DNA from: Cranoglanis bouderius
Lineage: Eukaryota; Chordata; Actinopteri; Siluriformes; Cranoglanididae
Reading direction: 5' to 3'
Assembly (NCBI GenBank): GCA_023630585.1
Contig: CM042551.1
Coordinates: 18,444,001 to 18,508,000 of the forward strand
Length of the DNA stretch: 64,000 nucleotides
Part shown: in pieces, positions 47,512 to 59,700 of the stretch
How positions within the stretch are numbered: the first letter of the stretch is position 1
How the letters are laid out: the number at the start of each line of letters is the position of its first letter
Notes under the pieces: generated by a model
Database searches by the model: none
The model's input: only the letters and a program-made list of their open reading frames with translations
What the model was told of the DNA's origin: nothing
Position numbers and translations under genes: made by a program

Positions 47512-48070
47512 TAGACACACGTCCAATTCCAGGTTGATTCATAACATTTCCAGTTGACTGGAACTTCTTAATTTCCTGATGGTGGAAATGGGCATTTTCA
47601 GTGCTTGTGCTATTTTCTTATAGCCACTTCCCATTTTGTGAAGCTCAACAACCTTTTGCTGCACATCACAGCTATATTCCTTGGTCTTACCCATTGTTAT
47701 GAATGACTAAGGGAATTTGGCCTATGTGTTACCTCATATTTATACCCCTGTGAAAAAGGAAGTCATGGTTGAATAGCCCTGTTCCTAGTCACCCAGCTGT
47801 ACTAACAAAATGTCAAATATCAATGGGAATATACTTCAAATGTATTTTTTCATATGAATTCATAGCGGTGCCAATAATTGTTGCACACATATATTTAACA
47901 AAGATATTTTTTTATGTATAAACCTGTGTTGTGGGTTTTTTTTTTTTTTTTTTTTTTTTTTGTGAATTTTTTTAACAAAAAATCAAAAGGTTAAACAAAA
48001 AAGACAGCCTTTTCACAGCCTTCTTTGCTCATATTTACCAAGGGTGCCAATATTAGTCAAGGGCACTGTA

Positions 48071-48512
48071 ATTGAATAATATTCTAAAAATTAACTTCCC
48101 TTGCTAGATTTGAAATACAAGATCCTGGAAGCATATAAGCACATTCTTGTTTAGGCTATGCACTCTCTTCAGGACCTAGTAACCACATGAATATGAAATG
48201 AAAATAAAATGAGATTGCAGTAGTACCCCAAAAAGAATAATCATTGGTGTAAAACTGAATTATTATTGCTTCTATTATTATATTATGACAATATCATAAT
48301 AATGAGCCCAAATGGACTAAATTGAATTATTGAAAGTAAATGTAGATGTAAAGCAATCTGTAATGTAATATAATCCAGAGTTCTGATCTATTACTTAATC
48401 TACAGATCATTCTGTATTCAATACTATTCAATACTGTAAAGTACTATCCAGAGAGAGACCAAGTTAAAATACTGGCATTCCAGAAATAGAATTACATGTT
48501 CCTGTATTTTGC

Positions 48513-48585
<73 letters not shown>

Positions 48586-49650
48586 TAAAGATTGTGACTC
48601 CAAAGATTTTGTTAGAGAAATTATGCTGAATTTGAAAGGCATTTAATTTTTGCACCTATTATGTATACTGAAAATAGGTATCATATCTGTTTGTAGCTCA
48701 CAACAAAGTGATGTTCAGGTTTCTAATTTGGATGGTATGCACTAAGAAAATAATGAAGCAGTGTGACTAGATTACTGCAGGACAAGGATGATGATGATGA
48801 TGAAATTGTGTGCGTGATCTATTTATACAAAGATACAAAGTTCTGTTGATCTTATGCAGACTTCTTAGGAAAGGTTCCAAATGGAGAAAATAAGTAGATG
48901 TGAGCGTATATTTCTTCATCTATTCTGAGAATAGTCTAGCTTTACTCCTACTGAACAACTGCCCCCTCTAATGGTGATGATCATGACCAGCTCAACAGGG
49001 ACTGGATGTAGCTTAGGGTCTTTAGTCAACACACTCTACTGTAGGCTCTAATAGCAATAGGAAAGGTGGCTAGGGGCCACTTATCAGTAGTGTCGGTCAG
49101 CTTCTGAGTATAATTAATGTCCTTATGCAAAATATTCACATACACAAACTGAACCCAATCCTCCAGTTCATTTTCTCAAATTGCCAGGTCAGCAACTCAG
49201 GCTTTGTTTAACTGAAGTGAGACCTAAAAAACCAAGTGCAACAACAAATATAACAACATTATACTCATTTACACTAAGATTAATATTTTACTTTTAACAG
49301 CTGTTTCTTTCCTTTTTATGTGGTAAACAAATGTGCTATTACTTTGAACTAAATCAGAGAAAACAGCATTTCTGCTAAAAAATAATCTCCATCAAGCATA
49401 TCAAATAACAGGCAGATACAGTGTGATATTGGGTTATATAATCATTAATACCATGTGTTTATTAATGTTCCACTTTTAATTTCAACACACCGGATTTTGC
49501 ATCTGATATAAGATAAAGAGTTGTGGCATTTACTCTCACAGCTGCAATACAAATAATAATTAATTAATTAATTAATAAACAATCAACTGGGTTTTACAAA
49601 TGTAATGTGTCACATTAATCTTTCCATTAATTTCACTCTAATGGTATATA
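48071..49650. other. No gene seen; (ATT)n repeat
   Basis: A/T-rich intergenic DNA with a long trinucleotide run at 48514-48582. No supported exon. Confidence 0.5.
48514..48582. repeat. (ATT)n microsatellite
   Basis: Uninterrupted run of about 23 units. Confidence 0.97.
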
Positions 49651-50597
49651 TACCATAACATTAAAACCACCTGGCTAATATTGTGTAGGTCCCCCTTATG
49701 CCGCCAAAACAGCTCTGACCCGTCAAGGCATGGACTCCACAAGACCTCTGAAGGTGTGCTGTGGTATCTGGCACTAAGATGTTAGCAGCAGATCCTTTAA
49801 GTCCTGCAAGTTGTGAGGTGGGGCCTCCATGGATTGGACTTGTTTGTCCAGCACATCCCACAGATGCTCCATCAGACTGAGATCTGGGGAATTTGGAAAT
49901 CACCTTGAGCACTTGTCATGTTCCTCAAACCATTCCAGAACATTTTTTTCAGTGTGTCAGAGCACATTATCCTGCTGAAAGAGGCCACTGCCATTAGGGA
50001 ATACCGTTGGGATGAAAGGGTGTACTTGGTCTGCAACAATGTTTAGGTAGGTGGTACATGTCAAACTAACATGCACTTTGGGCAGAGGACAGGGGTCAGC
50101 ATGGGCACTCTGACCCATCTGCGGCTACTCAGCCCCATGCGCTGCAAGCTGCGATGCATTGAGTGTTCTGACACCTTTCTATCATAGCCAGCATTAACCT
50201 TTTCAGCAATTTGTGTTACAGTAGCTCTTCTGTGGAATTGGACCAGACGGGGCACTCTTCACTCCCCATGCAGATCAATGAGCATTAGGCACCCATGACC
50301 CAGTTGCCTGTTCACTGGTATTCCTTCCTTGGACCACTTTTGGTAGGTTTTGGGAACACCCCACAAGACCTGTCATTTTGGAGATGCTCTGGCCCAGTCA
50401 TCTAGCCATCACAATTTGTCCCTTGGCCATTGTTCTTGCTTGCAACACATCAACTTTGAGAACTGAATGCTCACTTGCTGTCTAATACAGTTCAATCCCC
50501 ATTGCAAATCAGGTTTATTGTCAAAAATTACAGACTTTAAGTGGACTGTTCACGTCAGCAGTCAGTGGTTTTACTGTCATGGCTGATAGGTGTATAT
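49651..50597 (-). mobile_element. Decayed Tc1-like transposon, minus orientation
   Basis: The left end ACATTAAAACCACCTGGCTA and the right end, complement ATGACAGTAAAACCACTGAC, are its inverted repeats. Minus-strand transposase relics include a helix-turn-helix remnant near 50390-50460 and RATVTQIAEKVNAGYDRKVS near 50240-50180. The catalytic half is mostly unreadable. It lies head to head with the partial copy at 50598-50837. Confidence 0.7.
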
Positions 50598-50837
50598 GTA
50601 CATTAAAACCACTGACAGGAGACATAAATATCATTGATTATCTCAATGGCACCTGTCAAGGGGTGAGATATATTAGACAGCAAATGAACATTCAGTTCTC
50701 AAAGTTGATGTCTTGGAAGCAGGAAAAATGGGCAAGCGTAAGGATCTGAGCGAATTTGACCAGGGAAAAATTGTGATGGCTAGACGACTAGGTCAGAGCA
50801 TCTCCAAAATGGCAGGTCTTGTGGGATGTTCCCAGTA
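50598..50837 (+). mobile_element. 5' fragment of the same Tc1 family, inverted relative to its neighbour
   Basis: Starts near CATTAAAACCACTGACAGG and continues through CAGTTCTCAAAGTTGATGTC and a transposase start reading MGKRKDLSEFDQGKIVMARR, LGQSISKMAGLVGCS. These match in inverse orientation the left-hand copy (CAGTTCTCAAAGTTGATGTG in complement). It breaks off at about 50837, where another Tc1 family begins. Confidence 0.7.
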
Positions 50838-51786
50838 TGTGAAGAAAAACATTACCAATAACCTCCACAGGGCAGGGGTGAAGCTATTATAATCCACTGT
50901 TCAAAGAAGACTTTGAGAGCAGAAATATAGAGGCCACACCACAAGATGCAAAACACTCATCAGCAGTAAAAATCGGAACACCAGATTGGAATTCACAAAG
51001 AAATACAGAGATGAGCCACAAAAGTTCTGGAACTGAGATTAACCTCTACCAAAGTGATGGAAAGGCCAAAGTGTGGAGAAAGAAAGGATCTGCTCATGAT
51101 CCAAAACATACAAGCTCAAGGTCAAGCATGATGGAAGTAGTGTCATGGCTTGGGCTTGCATGGCTGCTTCTGGAACAGGCTCACTAATCTTTATTGATGA
51201 TGATGTAACTCATGATGGTAGCAACAGAATGAATTCAGAAGTCTACAGAGAATTTACAGAGAAATGCATCCGATCTAATTGGGAGGAATTTCATCATGCA
51301 GCAAGACAATGACCCCAAACACACTGCCAACTCAACAAAGGACTTCAACAGGGGGGAAGGTGAAAGGTTTTAGAACGGCCAAGTCAATCACCAGACCTTA
51401 TCTCAACTGAGCAGCATTTCACATACTGAAGACTAGACTGAAGAGGGAAACCCCCCAAAACAAACAATAACTGAAAGCCTACAAAAAAGCCTGAAAAAGC
51501 ATAAAAAAGAAGAATGCAACAGTTTGGTGATGTCAATGGGTCACCGGCTTTATCCAGTTATTGCAAGTATGCAATATGCACCAAAATATTCATTGTTATA
51601 TACTTTAAGACTATCTGTTCTAATACTTTTGCTCACCTAAAAAATTGGTGGTCTGCCACAAAAGGTGCCATGTTTTAAGTTGTTTAGCTGTAAATATGAG
51701 GAAATGAAAGCTGAAATTCTGAACTATACTTTCAGACTTTCAACTATACTTTCCAGTACTTTCAGAGGGGACTGTATACTGTATAA
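50838..51786 (+). mobile_element. 3' part of a second Tc1-like family, decayed
   Basis: Relics of a plus-strand transposase: ITNNLHRAGVK, RGHTTRCKTLISSKNRN, EFTKKYRDEPQKFWN, then a segment around ATGCAGCAAGACAATGACCC (QQDNDPKHTAN, second Asp) and the Glu-region equivalent CACCAGACCTTATCTCAACTG. The right end is AGAGGGGACTGTA. Several stops break the frame. It is fused to the fragment at 50598-50837, making a chimeric structure. Confidence 0.65.
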
Positions 51787-52502
51787 CTAGGTAGGATAAC
51801 TCCTCAAATTGAAATGCTAAGAACAGCATCATCTTTTATTTCCTTAATTACTATAATAAAGCTCTGTATGTACAACCACTGTTCTATGCTTTAGCTATGA
51901 ACAGATCCAAATACTGGATAACTTGTAAGAAGCTTTATGCATTTTCAACTAAGAAATACCAAACACAACAAAAACAGCAACTGTTAAACCATTTAAGTGA
52001 AGATTTTATATTTACTGTTTTCACGTGGATCAAGACTGTCATCTAGTGGTCCAACCAGGCCAGACACTTTATGCACAGACCTATTGAGTGCCATTTCCAG
52101 TTTCCAGAACATGACATCCTCTGACAAATTTCCAACTCAATTAAGAATTCTACTATTGTTGCTGATAAATAAAGCCCAACTTTCAGCCAGTTTTAGATGG
52201 CTTAGTCATTGTGTCCTATCTGGTTTTATGTCTAGAACAGGGCCTGATTGATATTTGTTCATCGGGGTAATCAGTTGCCAGTTGCTATTGACAAAACTAT
52301 GCTGAAAAAGCATCAATAATGTTTCTTGAAATAGGTTGTTTTTTGCTCGACAGAACCATGGCTTGTCCAATCACACGGCTTGTCCAATTGAATTGATCAA
52401 GCCAAGCTGTACTTCAACAGTGGCCTGACATGGAGCAAGTTTGTCCAAAAGTATGAGTTAACTCCCCATGGTTGGCTGGTTTTTAATTTTTAATTTTTTT
52501 TT
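51787..52502. other. No gene seen
   Basis: Intergenic DNA with no supported feature. Confidence 0.45.
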
Positions 52503-52657
52503 TTCTTGACATGTTGGTGTTATATCTTTCACTTGGATGTTATAAGTTGCACTGAGTAAATACAGTTGGATAAAACAAAAACTGTGTCCGTCTTGGCTGA
52601 AAAGCAACAAAATGTGATTATTTTAAAGGGGGGTGATTCTTTTCTATACCCACTGTA
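52503..52657. mobile_element. Right-end fragment of a Tc1 transposon
   Basis: Matches the right end of the copy at 29855-31264 from GACATGTTGGTGTTAT to CTATACCCACTGTA, including AACAAAAACTGTGTCCGTCT. No coding content. Confidence 0.85.
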
Positions 52658-53005
52658 TATAAGTGTGGTTACCATCACTAGCCCAAACAGGCAATAGTAG
52701 AAACAGATTTGTATTGCTAAGAGGTTCTTTTGAGATTTGTTTGGAGCTTCAGTCATGCAAATATTAAACGCAGGGAAATTTGTGAGCACAAGGTTTTGCA
52801 GTACAGCAACAGGGATTTATATTGCCTGTAGCAACTGTTTATAGGAGTAAATTCAACCTGACAAAATTTCATGCATAATACTTGAAAAGTAACTTCTATA
52901 CACTGATTATGGTATTTCTGTATAGTTACTTTTTTCCCAATTAGCAAATCCAATTCAACTGACAGTTAAATGTATAAACCATTACGGATGACAATTTTCA
53001 TATTG

Positions 53006-53333
53006 GGGGGCACAGTGGCTAGCACGTTTGTCTCACACCTCCGGGGTTAGGAGTTCGATTCTTGCTACCGCCCTGCATGTGAGGAGCTTGGATGCTCTCC
53101 CCGTGACTCGGGGGTTTTCTCCAGGTACTCTGGTTTCTTCCCCCAGTCCGAAGACGTTCTTTAGGTTGATTGGTATTTTCCAAAATTGTCTGGAGTGTGT
53201 GAATGTGTGCGCGATTGTGCCCTGTGATGGCTTGGCACCCTGTCCAGGGTGTCCCCCACCTCGTGCCCCTGGGATAGGCTCCAGGCTCCCCGCAATCCTA
53301 TGTAGGATAAGTGGTACAGAAAATGGATGGATG
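53006..53333 (+). mobile_element. tRNA-derived SINE, nearly complete
   Basis: The head CACAGTGGCTAGCACG (A-box-like) and AGGAGTTCGATTCTTGC (B-box-like) are followed by the body CTCCCCGTGACTCGGGGG, GTGATGGCTTGGCACCC and the tail ending GAAAATGGATGGATGA. This is the best copy of the family found in pieces at 9690, 38200 and 40388. Confidence 0.82.
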
Positions 53334-53499
53334 AATTTTCATATTGGTCCCTGTTTTAGAATAGTTAATAATTTTTTTTTATTTTTTTGTTATTTATGAC
53401 AAAATCCACATCTTAAGTGGGAACCTTGAAATGTCCAGCCATGTCGCATGAAATAGAAACAGGAGTTAAAACTCAGCAGGCAAGAAATGTTTAAAATAA

Positions 53500-53505
53500 T
53501 TTATT
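53500..53505 (-). promoter_or_regulatory. Candidate poly(A) signal of zfand2b
   Basis: AATAAA on the minus strand about 200 nt beyond the zfand2b stop codon, the first such hexamer downstream. Confidence 0.55.
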
Positions 53506-53702
53506 CAGAAACATCTACATTGAATATTGATTAACATGGTCACTATATAAAATATGTACATAAAGCTCTGTCTGAAAAATAATTGCGTTGGCAGACCCAG
53601 AGGTTTGTGCACTGGGTTGAGGAATAGTCCATTCAGATTACTGGTATATTTGTATACGTGTTTAAAATGAGGCAGATTGCATTGGGTCAGCATGATCAGA
53701 AT

Positions 53703-56700
53703 TTAAGACAGACAGCAGTTGGACTGCTTGGAATCCTTCCCCTGTTGGTTATGAAGATAAAAATTAGTAAGTTAGTCAGTGTTCACTGGTGCTTACAAGT
53801 CATACTAACATGCTTTGGTAGTGTAGTTTTTTTTTTTTTTGAACATGCTTTGAACCAGCTTGACTTTACTCAAGATGTCTACTCAAAGGCAGCAAACTAG
53901 ATGTAGTTTAAATAATACATTTATTATAATTATTGCTATTAGACAAGACCCACATGCTGCAAACCATCAGCCCAGATCATCATGCACCCAGTAAACAAGA
54001 TGAGACCAAGTACCTAATTGAGGTCCTGCTAGCATTGCATGCTATTGACTGCTAAGGGTTCTTGATACCTGTTGTCTCTGCTGCTGTTGTTGGTACTCTT
54101 CCTCACTAGCAGCGAGGGCCTGAGCCAGGGCCAGATCCTCCTGCTCCTGAGGACTGATCACACACACACAGACACACACAGACACACACATACAAAATCA
54201 TTCTTTATAACAGGTGATTCTCTTCACATAAAGTATTGCAAGATTAAGGTGTATCAACCTGAGAGCTGATGGCGTGTGTTGGGCCGTTTCAGCCAGTGAC
54301 ATCTCTAATGCACGCTGGAGAGCCTGCTCCTCTGTCTAGATCCCAGGAAAAACAAATGTGCTTCATTATTTATGGCCATTTCCAATTCACTAGCATTTCA
54401 GAAGTGGTGGACATTAAATATTTAAAGTCAGAATGAATGAATACACTACCAGTCCAGCCTGATAGGATGCTGATGAAGGTACTACATTCTGTGCCGCAGG
54501 GGGAACTATAGAAGGGGCTGGAGTCCTTTGTGCACTGCAGAGAGAACAATATTATTCCAAACTAAAAGGCATATAATACAATCGAATGACGTTTAACAAG
54601 GTATTTAATCAACATGTGTGACAAATCCCACAATTATTCACAAAATTTTAACTCACCCACTATTCTGAGCACGAGCTGTTCGGCCCGCTCCAGTCAAGCT
54701 CCCTATAATGGATGAGCCTGCAGCATTACTGCTGGAGCCACTCTGAACTCTCATCAAAGCAGCATGTCTGTAAATAAATAAAACAGATAGATGAATGGAT
54801 AGATAAAACTATATGGCAATGATATGTGGACACATGACCATCACACCCATATGTGGTTCTTCCCCAAACTGTTTACACAAACTTGGAAGCACTAAGGGGC
54901 CCAAAAACCTGTTCCAGCATGAAAATACGCCTTCACACAAAGTGAGCTCCATAAAGACATGGTTTACCAAGGTTGTTGTGGAAGAACTCAAGTGGCCTGC
55001 ACAGAGCCCAAACATTACTCAACATGTCCTTCCAATAGTATTCAAGACAATGCTTACCCTGATTTGGAGACTGGTTTGCCCTCAGTCTTACAATCATGGT
55101 CCAGTGGATGTCTGTGCTTAAGACAGTAGTTCAAGTGGCATTGGTCACATGTTACACGAATCATCTCCTTCTGCTTGCAGCCTCCCTTAGAACACTTATT
55201 TGTAAAAATCTTGACAAAAACAGGAAACAACATTCAGTTAGCAGTTCAAGTCTGAGATATGAGCGTGTACTTTTAAGTTTAAATGTTATTACCTTTCTTT
55301 TCCTCTGGGCAGGATCTGACCTGCAGTCACGGTCTATATGCTCTCCAACTTTAATGTCTGGCATTTCCCCTCTTTTAATCGGAATAGGGGTATTGCACAG
55401 TGGACACACTGGAACCTGGACATCCTGAGCAAGAAAACCAGTAAAACTTCATTATAAGGCCCTTGTTAAATTGCTAAACATGCAATGGAGCAGTATTTAT
55501 CATACTTCTCATCAGTAATGGGCACAAGTAGTTGACTAATTAATATATTTGTTATGAAACCATCTAACTACTTAGTTTCTGGCTATTTTCCATAGCTGGG
55601 CAACTGCAGGGGCAAAGTAATCATAGCACTCTGAAACTGCTCATTTAGCAAATTTTCAGCTCTCCCAGCAGGTGGCTAATCAAAGTTAATTAGCTATGAA
55701 TTTTTTTTTTTTTAAGTAAGCAGCTTTTCTGCACCAAGACTCGCTTGTACAAAGACAACAGAATCTACCGACGAAAAAAGACTTCACACAAAGGTGACGA
55801 ATTCTACCTCAGGGAGTCCACCACTGTTTTTTCTCTGACTTGACTGAACAACTCAATTTCCATGTCTGTTGTTAATCATGTGCTTCTGGGGGATTCTTGG
55901 GGGGTATTTCCAGTGGAGTGCACCCTTCTGATCCTGCTAGAAGACTTCAATCTCCAAACTAGTGACTAGTCTGGCCATTTACTATCTCTGATCCTTCAAC
56001 CTGAACCACTTGCAGTCACCACAAACTCACAAAGCAAGCAACAACTTTAACATTCTATTCACCAAAAACTACAGTAACTCTTCTAATATCAGACCATTAT
56101 TTTGTGCCATTTTCTCTTCCATTGGTTCTCAACACTCCACCTCCCTAAAAATGTGAAAACCCTGTCCCCAGCCTCATTCTCTTCTACTATACTCTCATCC
56201 CTACCACCAGTGCCATCTTTTCAGATCTGCCTGCTGAGACTGCTGCTTCTACCTTCTGCACAGCCCTCTCCATGTCATCCAGGTCGTTGGAATTAGACTG
56301 CCCTGACTGTCTCCACTCTGACAGAACAGTGCTTCACAGCGCTAAACGAAATTGGAGAAAAACTCACCCATAGATATTGCTATTGGGCAATGTTTGCATC
56401 ATTCGCCTTTTCCTTGCTTCCACCGAAGACTCCCTTCTTTAATTCTAAAATTAACACACACATCTGACTCAAGTAAATTGTTCTCCTACCTCTCAGCTGA
56501 CCTTGAATTGTCTGACTTGCTTGCTTGACTTAATACCATAAACACTTGTCCAGACAGCTAAATGACCTCCTGTGTGCCAAGCAGCCAGGTTACAAGGCCA
56601 TACATTCTACAGGAAGGGCCCTGCTGGTAGTCACTGAAGCTTAAGTCAAAACCAGAGAAAACTCCATGTATTCTGTCCTCATCCTCCTTGACCTACCTGC

Positions 56701-59700
56701 TGCCTCTGACTCTCATCATACCTACAGGATCATTCTTACCATGTAGCAGATCCCTTTCATCAACAACTCCCAGCCTTACTTCTGGAGTCCCTCATGGGTC
56801 AGTTCTTGGTCGACTCTTGTTCTCCCTGTATTGAGAATGCTGTTGCTTGCCTGATTCCCAACCTCCTAAATTTCTCTTACTGAGTTCACTCCAATGGCTC
56901 TCTGTTACAGCAAGAATCAAATTCAAAACTTGTCTTCGCATTCTAGGTATCAGAAGGCTCTGCACCACATCTATACACCCCGGTTCAAAGCTACATGCTG
57001 CTCAGATCTTCAACCTTAGGGATCCTGGTGTGTTCTTTCCTAAAGTCTAAACATGCTTGCAATGCAAGATCTTGCTGCTTCAGTGATGGCACAAGCTTCC
57101 ATCTTCACAAGCCTCATGTCTCTATTCCTTCCACAAAGCTCTAAAGACCTTCCTCTTCACAAAGTATCTAGGATAACATCTTACTTTGCACTGACTACCT
57201 TTTGGGTTACCTCTTGGTTTTCAATTATTTGTATCATCACTTATGCACTTAGTTTAGAAATGAACCCTTTTGTTACTTAAGTCTTCTTGTTCAGAGTTTG
57301 CACAGAAATGCGAGGTGCTTTGTATTGCTGCTTTACTGCTTTTACTTCAGCTATTTGCACAGTACACAAGTCACTCAAGATAAATGTAAATACAACCAGC
57401 TACTACTTGTCAGTTACAAATTAATTTTCTTTGGTGTAACACAGCGTAAACATTGGGAATCCATTGCATAGCACCATTAATTTTCTACCTCTCAGGGCGT
57501 TTACTGGTCACAAGACTGCAAGTTTGTTGTTGGCCTGTAACAAAGGCAGCAGGTGACCAAAAAAAAAAAAAAAAGCAATACTTTAATCATAGTGAAAATA
57601 GAAAGATTGTGTAATTTGTAGGGGAAAATGTTGAATGCACTATTACTAAGTGAGGCAATAAAAGTGAGAAAAACTGTTATATGCATCTAGATTATCTCTT
57701 TACACGATTAACTAGATTTTATTTTATTTTTATTATTTTTAAGAGAAAAGCTACAGAACAATTCAAGCACAAAATGTATCAAGTTATAATTTTAAAAAAT
57801 ATTTATTTTTAGCCAAAATATATTTTTTTGTCACAAGCCTAAACCAATTTGGGGGTTACAAAAATGCATAAGCTAGTGTGTATACATGATAGCCAGCAGA
57901 TTTAAAGAAGGACAAACTCAGATCTGCGCCCTCCATTTTAAAAGCAACAATGTGGGCACATTTTGTACAACCCCAATTCCGAAAAAGTTTATACGTTTTT
58001 TGTTTAAATACAAGTCAAAATAGGCTACATTTACAAATCACTCCTCTTTGTTTTTATTAGCATTTTCCATACTGTGCCAACTTTTTCAGAATTGGGGTTG
58101 TATTTTATAAGCTAGAAGGACAAAACACCCTGGAGAAGAGGAATGCCTTGTGCAATACCAAATAAATTACTCAGAAATAAAACAAACTTTTAAAAACATC
58201 GTATGGCTCCATCCTGTGTTGGAGGAAAAATGGACTTGAGCTGTTCCTGCTCAACACAGAACCTTCGAGCATGTGGCAAAGCTTCCACATAATCCAGAAA
58301 AGGCAAAGCAAATTCCCAGGTCAATTGCAAGTTTCATCACAAAAGATATACACCCCGTGACATTGTTGAAAATCTGGGCGTCTGCCCAGTGTTGCAAATG
58401 CTAGAGTCAAGGTACAGCATTTTACTTAATGCTTAAAAGGAAAAGGTTCTTGAGTAAATATTTTTGCATGAATTCCAGGTAGCTTAATAAATACTGACTC
58501 TAGCTAAATATCACCGTATACTTTTTCACAATATTGTGTGGTGGGGGAAAAAATAAAAATAAATATGAACAATTGTGTTAAAATTATCTCCTTCTGATTT
58601 TCTTTTCTTAAGAAAGTTACAATTTCCACCTTATCTGGTTTAATCTATACAATAACAATGCAACTTCTGTTGGTGGCACTGTAAAATTATTAGCTAATTC
58701 ATATATACAGTGCCCTCCACTAATATTGGCACCCTTGATAAATATGAGCAAAAAAGGCTGTGAAAAATTGTCTATATTGTTTAACCTTTTGATCTTTTGT
58801 TCAAAAAAATCACAAAAAAACACAATACTCTGCTCTTATGGATATCAAACAATTGCAAACAAAACAGGTTTATCCAAAAAAAAAACCCTTTGTTAAATAT
58901 AGGTGTGCAACAATTATTGGCACCCTTTTAGTCAATACTTTGTGCTACCTCCCTTTGCCAAGATAACAGCTCTGAGTCTTCTCCTATAATGCCTGATGAG
59001 GTTGGAGAATACATGGCAAGGGATCTGAGACCATTCCTCCATACGGAATCTCTCCAGATCCTTCAAATTTCGAGGTCCATGCTGGTGGACTCTCCTCTTC
59101 AGTTCACCCCACAGGTTTTCTATCGGTTTCAAGTCAGGGGACTGGGATGGCCAGGGCAGGACCTTGATTTTGTGGTCAGTAAACCATTTTTGTGTTGATT
59201 TTGATGTATGTTTTGGATCATTGTCCTGCTGGAAGATCTGACCACGGCCCATTTTAAGCTTTCTGGCAGAGGCAGTCAGGTTTTCATTTAATATCTGTTG
59301 ATATTTGATAGAGTCCATGATGCCATGTATCCTAACAAAATGTTCAGGTCCTCTGGCAGAAAAACAGCCCCAAAACATTAAAGAACCACCACCATATTTA
59401 ACCGTGGGCATGAGGTACTTTTCCATATGGCTACCTCTCTGTGTGCACCAAAACCACCTCTGGTGTTTATTGCCAAAAAACTCTATTTTGGTTTCATCTG
59501 ACCATAGAACCTGATCCCATTTGAAGTTCCAGTAGTGAAACAGGAAGTCATGGTTGTCCCCACCCACAGCTACCCCCCACCTTTCCCTGATCCTGTTCCT
59601 AATCACCCAGGTGTACTAAAAAAAAATTTTAATATCAATGGGAATATACTTTTCTCATATGAATACAAAGGGGTGCCAATTAATTGTTGCACACCTAGGC

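Larger units (their letters stand above)
45379..48070 (-). mobile_element. Older Tc1 transposon interrupted by a younger Tc1
   Basis: Ends CAGTGCCCTCCCCTAATATT (left) and the complement of GTCAAGGGCACTG (right) form the inverted repeats shared with 58706-59808. Its minus-strand transposase is broken. The N-terminus (MGKTKEYSCDVQQKVVELHK, then a helix-turn-helix with YKKIAQALKMPISTIRK) lies at about 47695-47520, and the catalytic half (NKHQRWFWRTQRGSHMEKYL, TVKHSGGSLMFWG) at about 45700-45590. The second Asp and the Glu region are deleted. A complete second Tc1 element (45945-47511) sits between the two halves. Confidence 0.85.
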
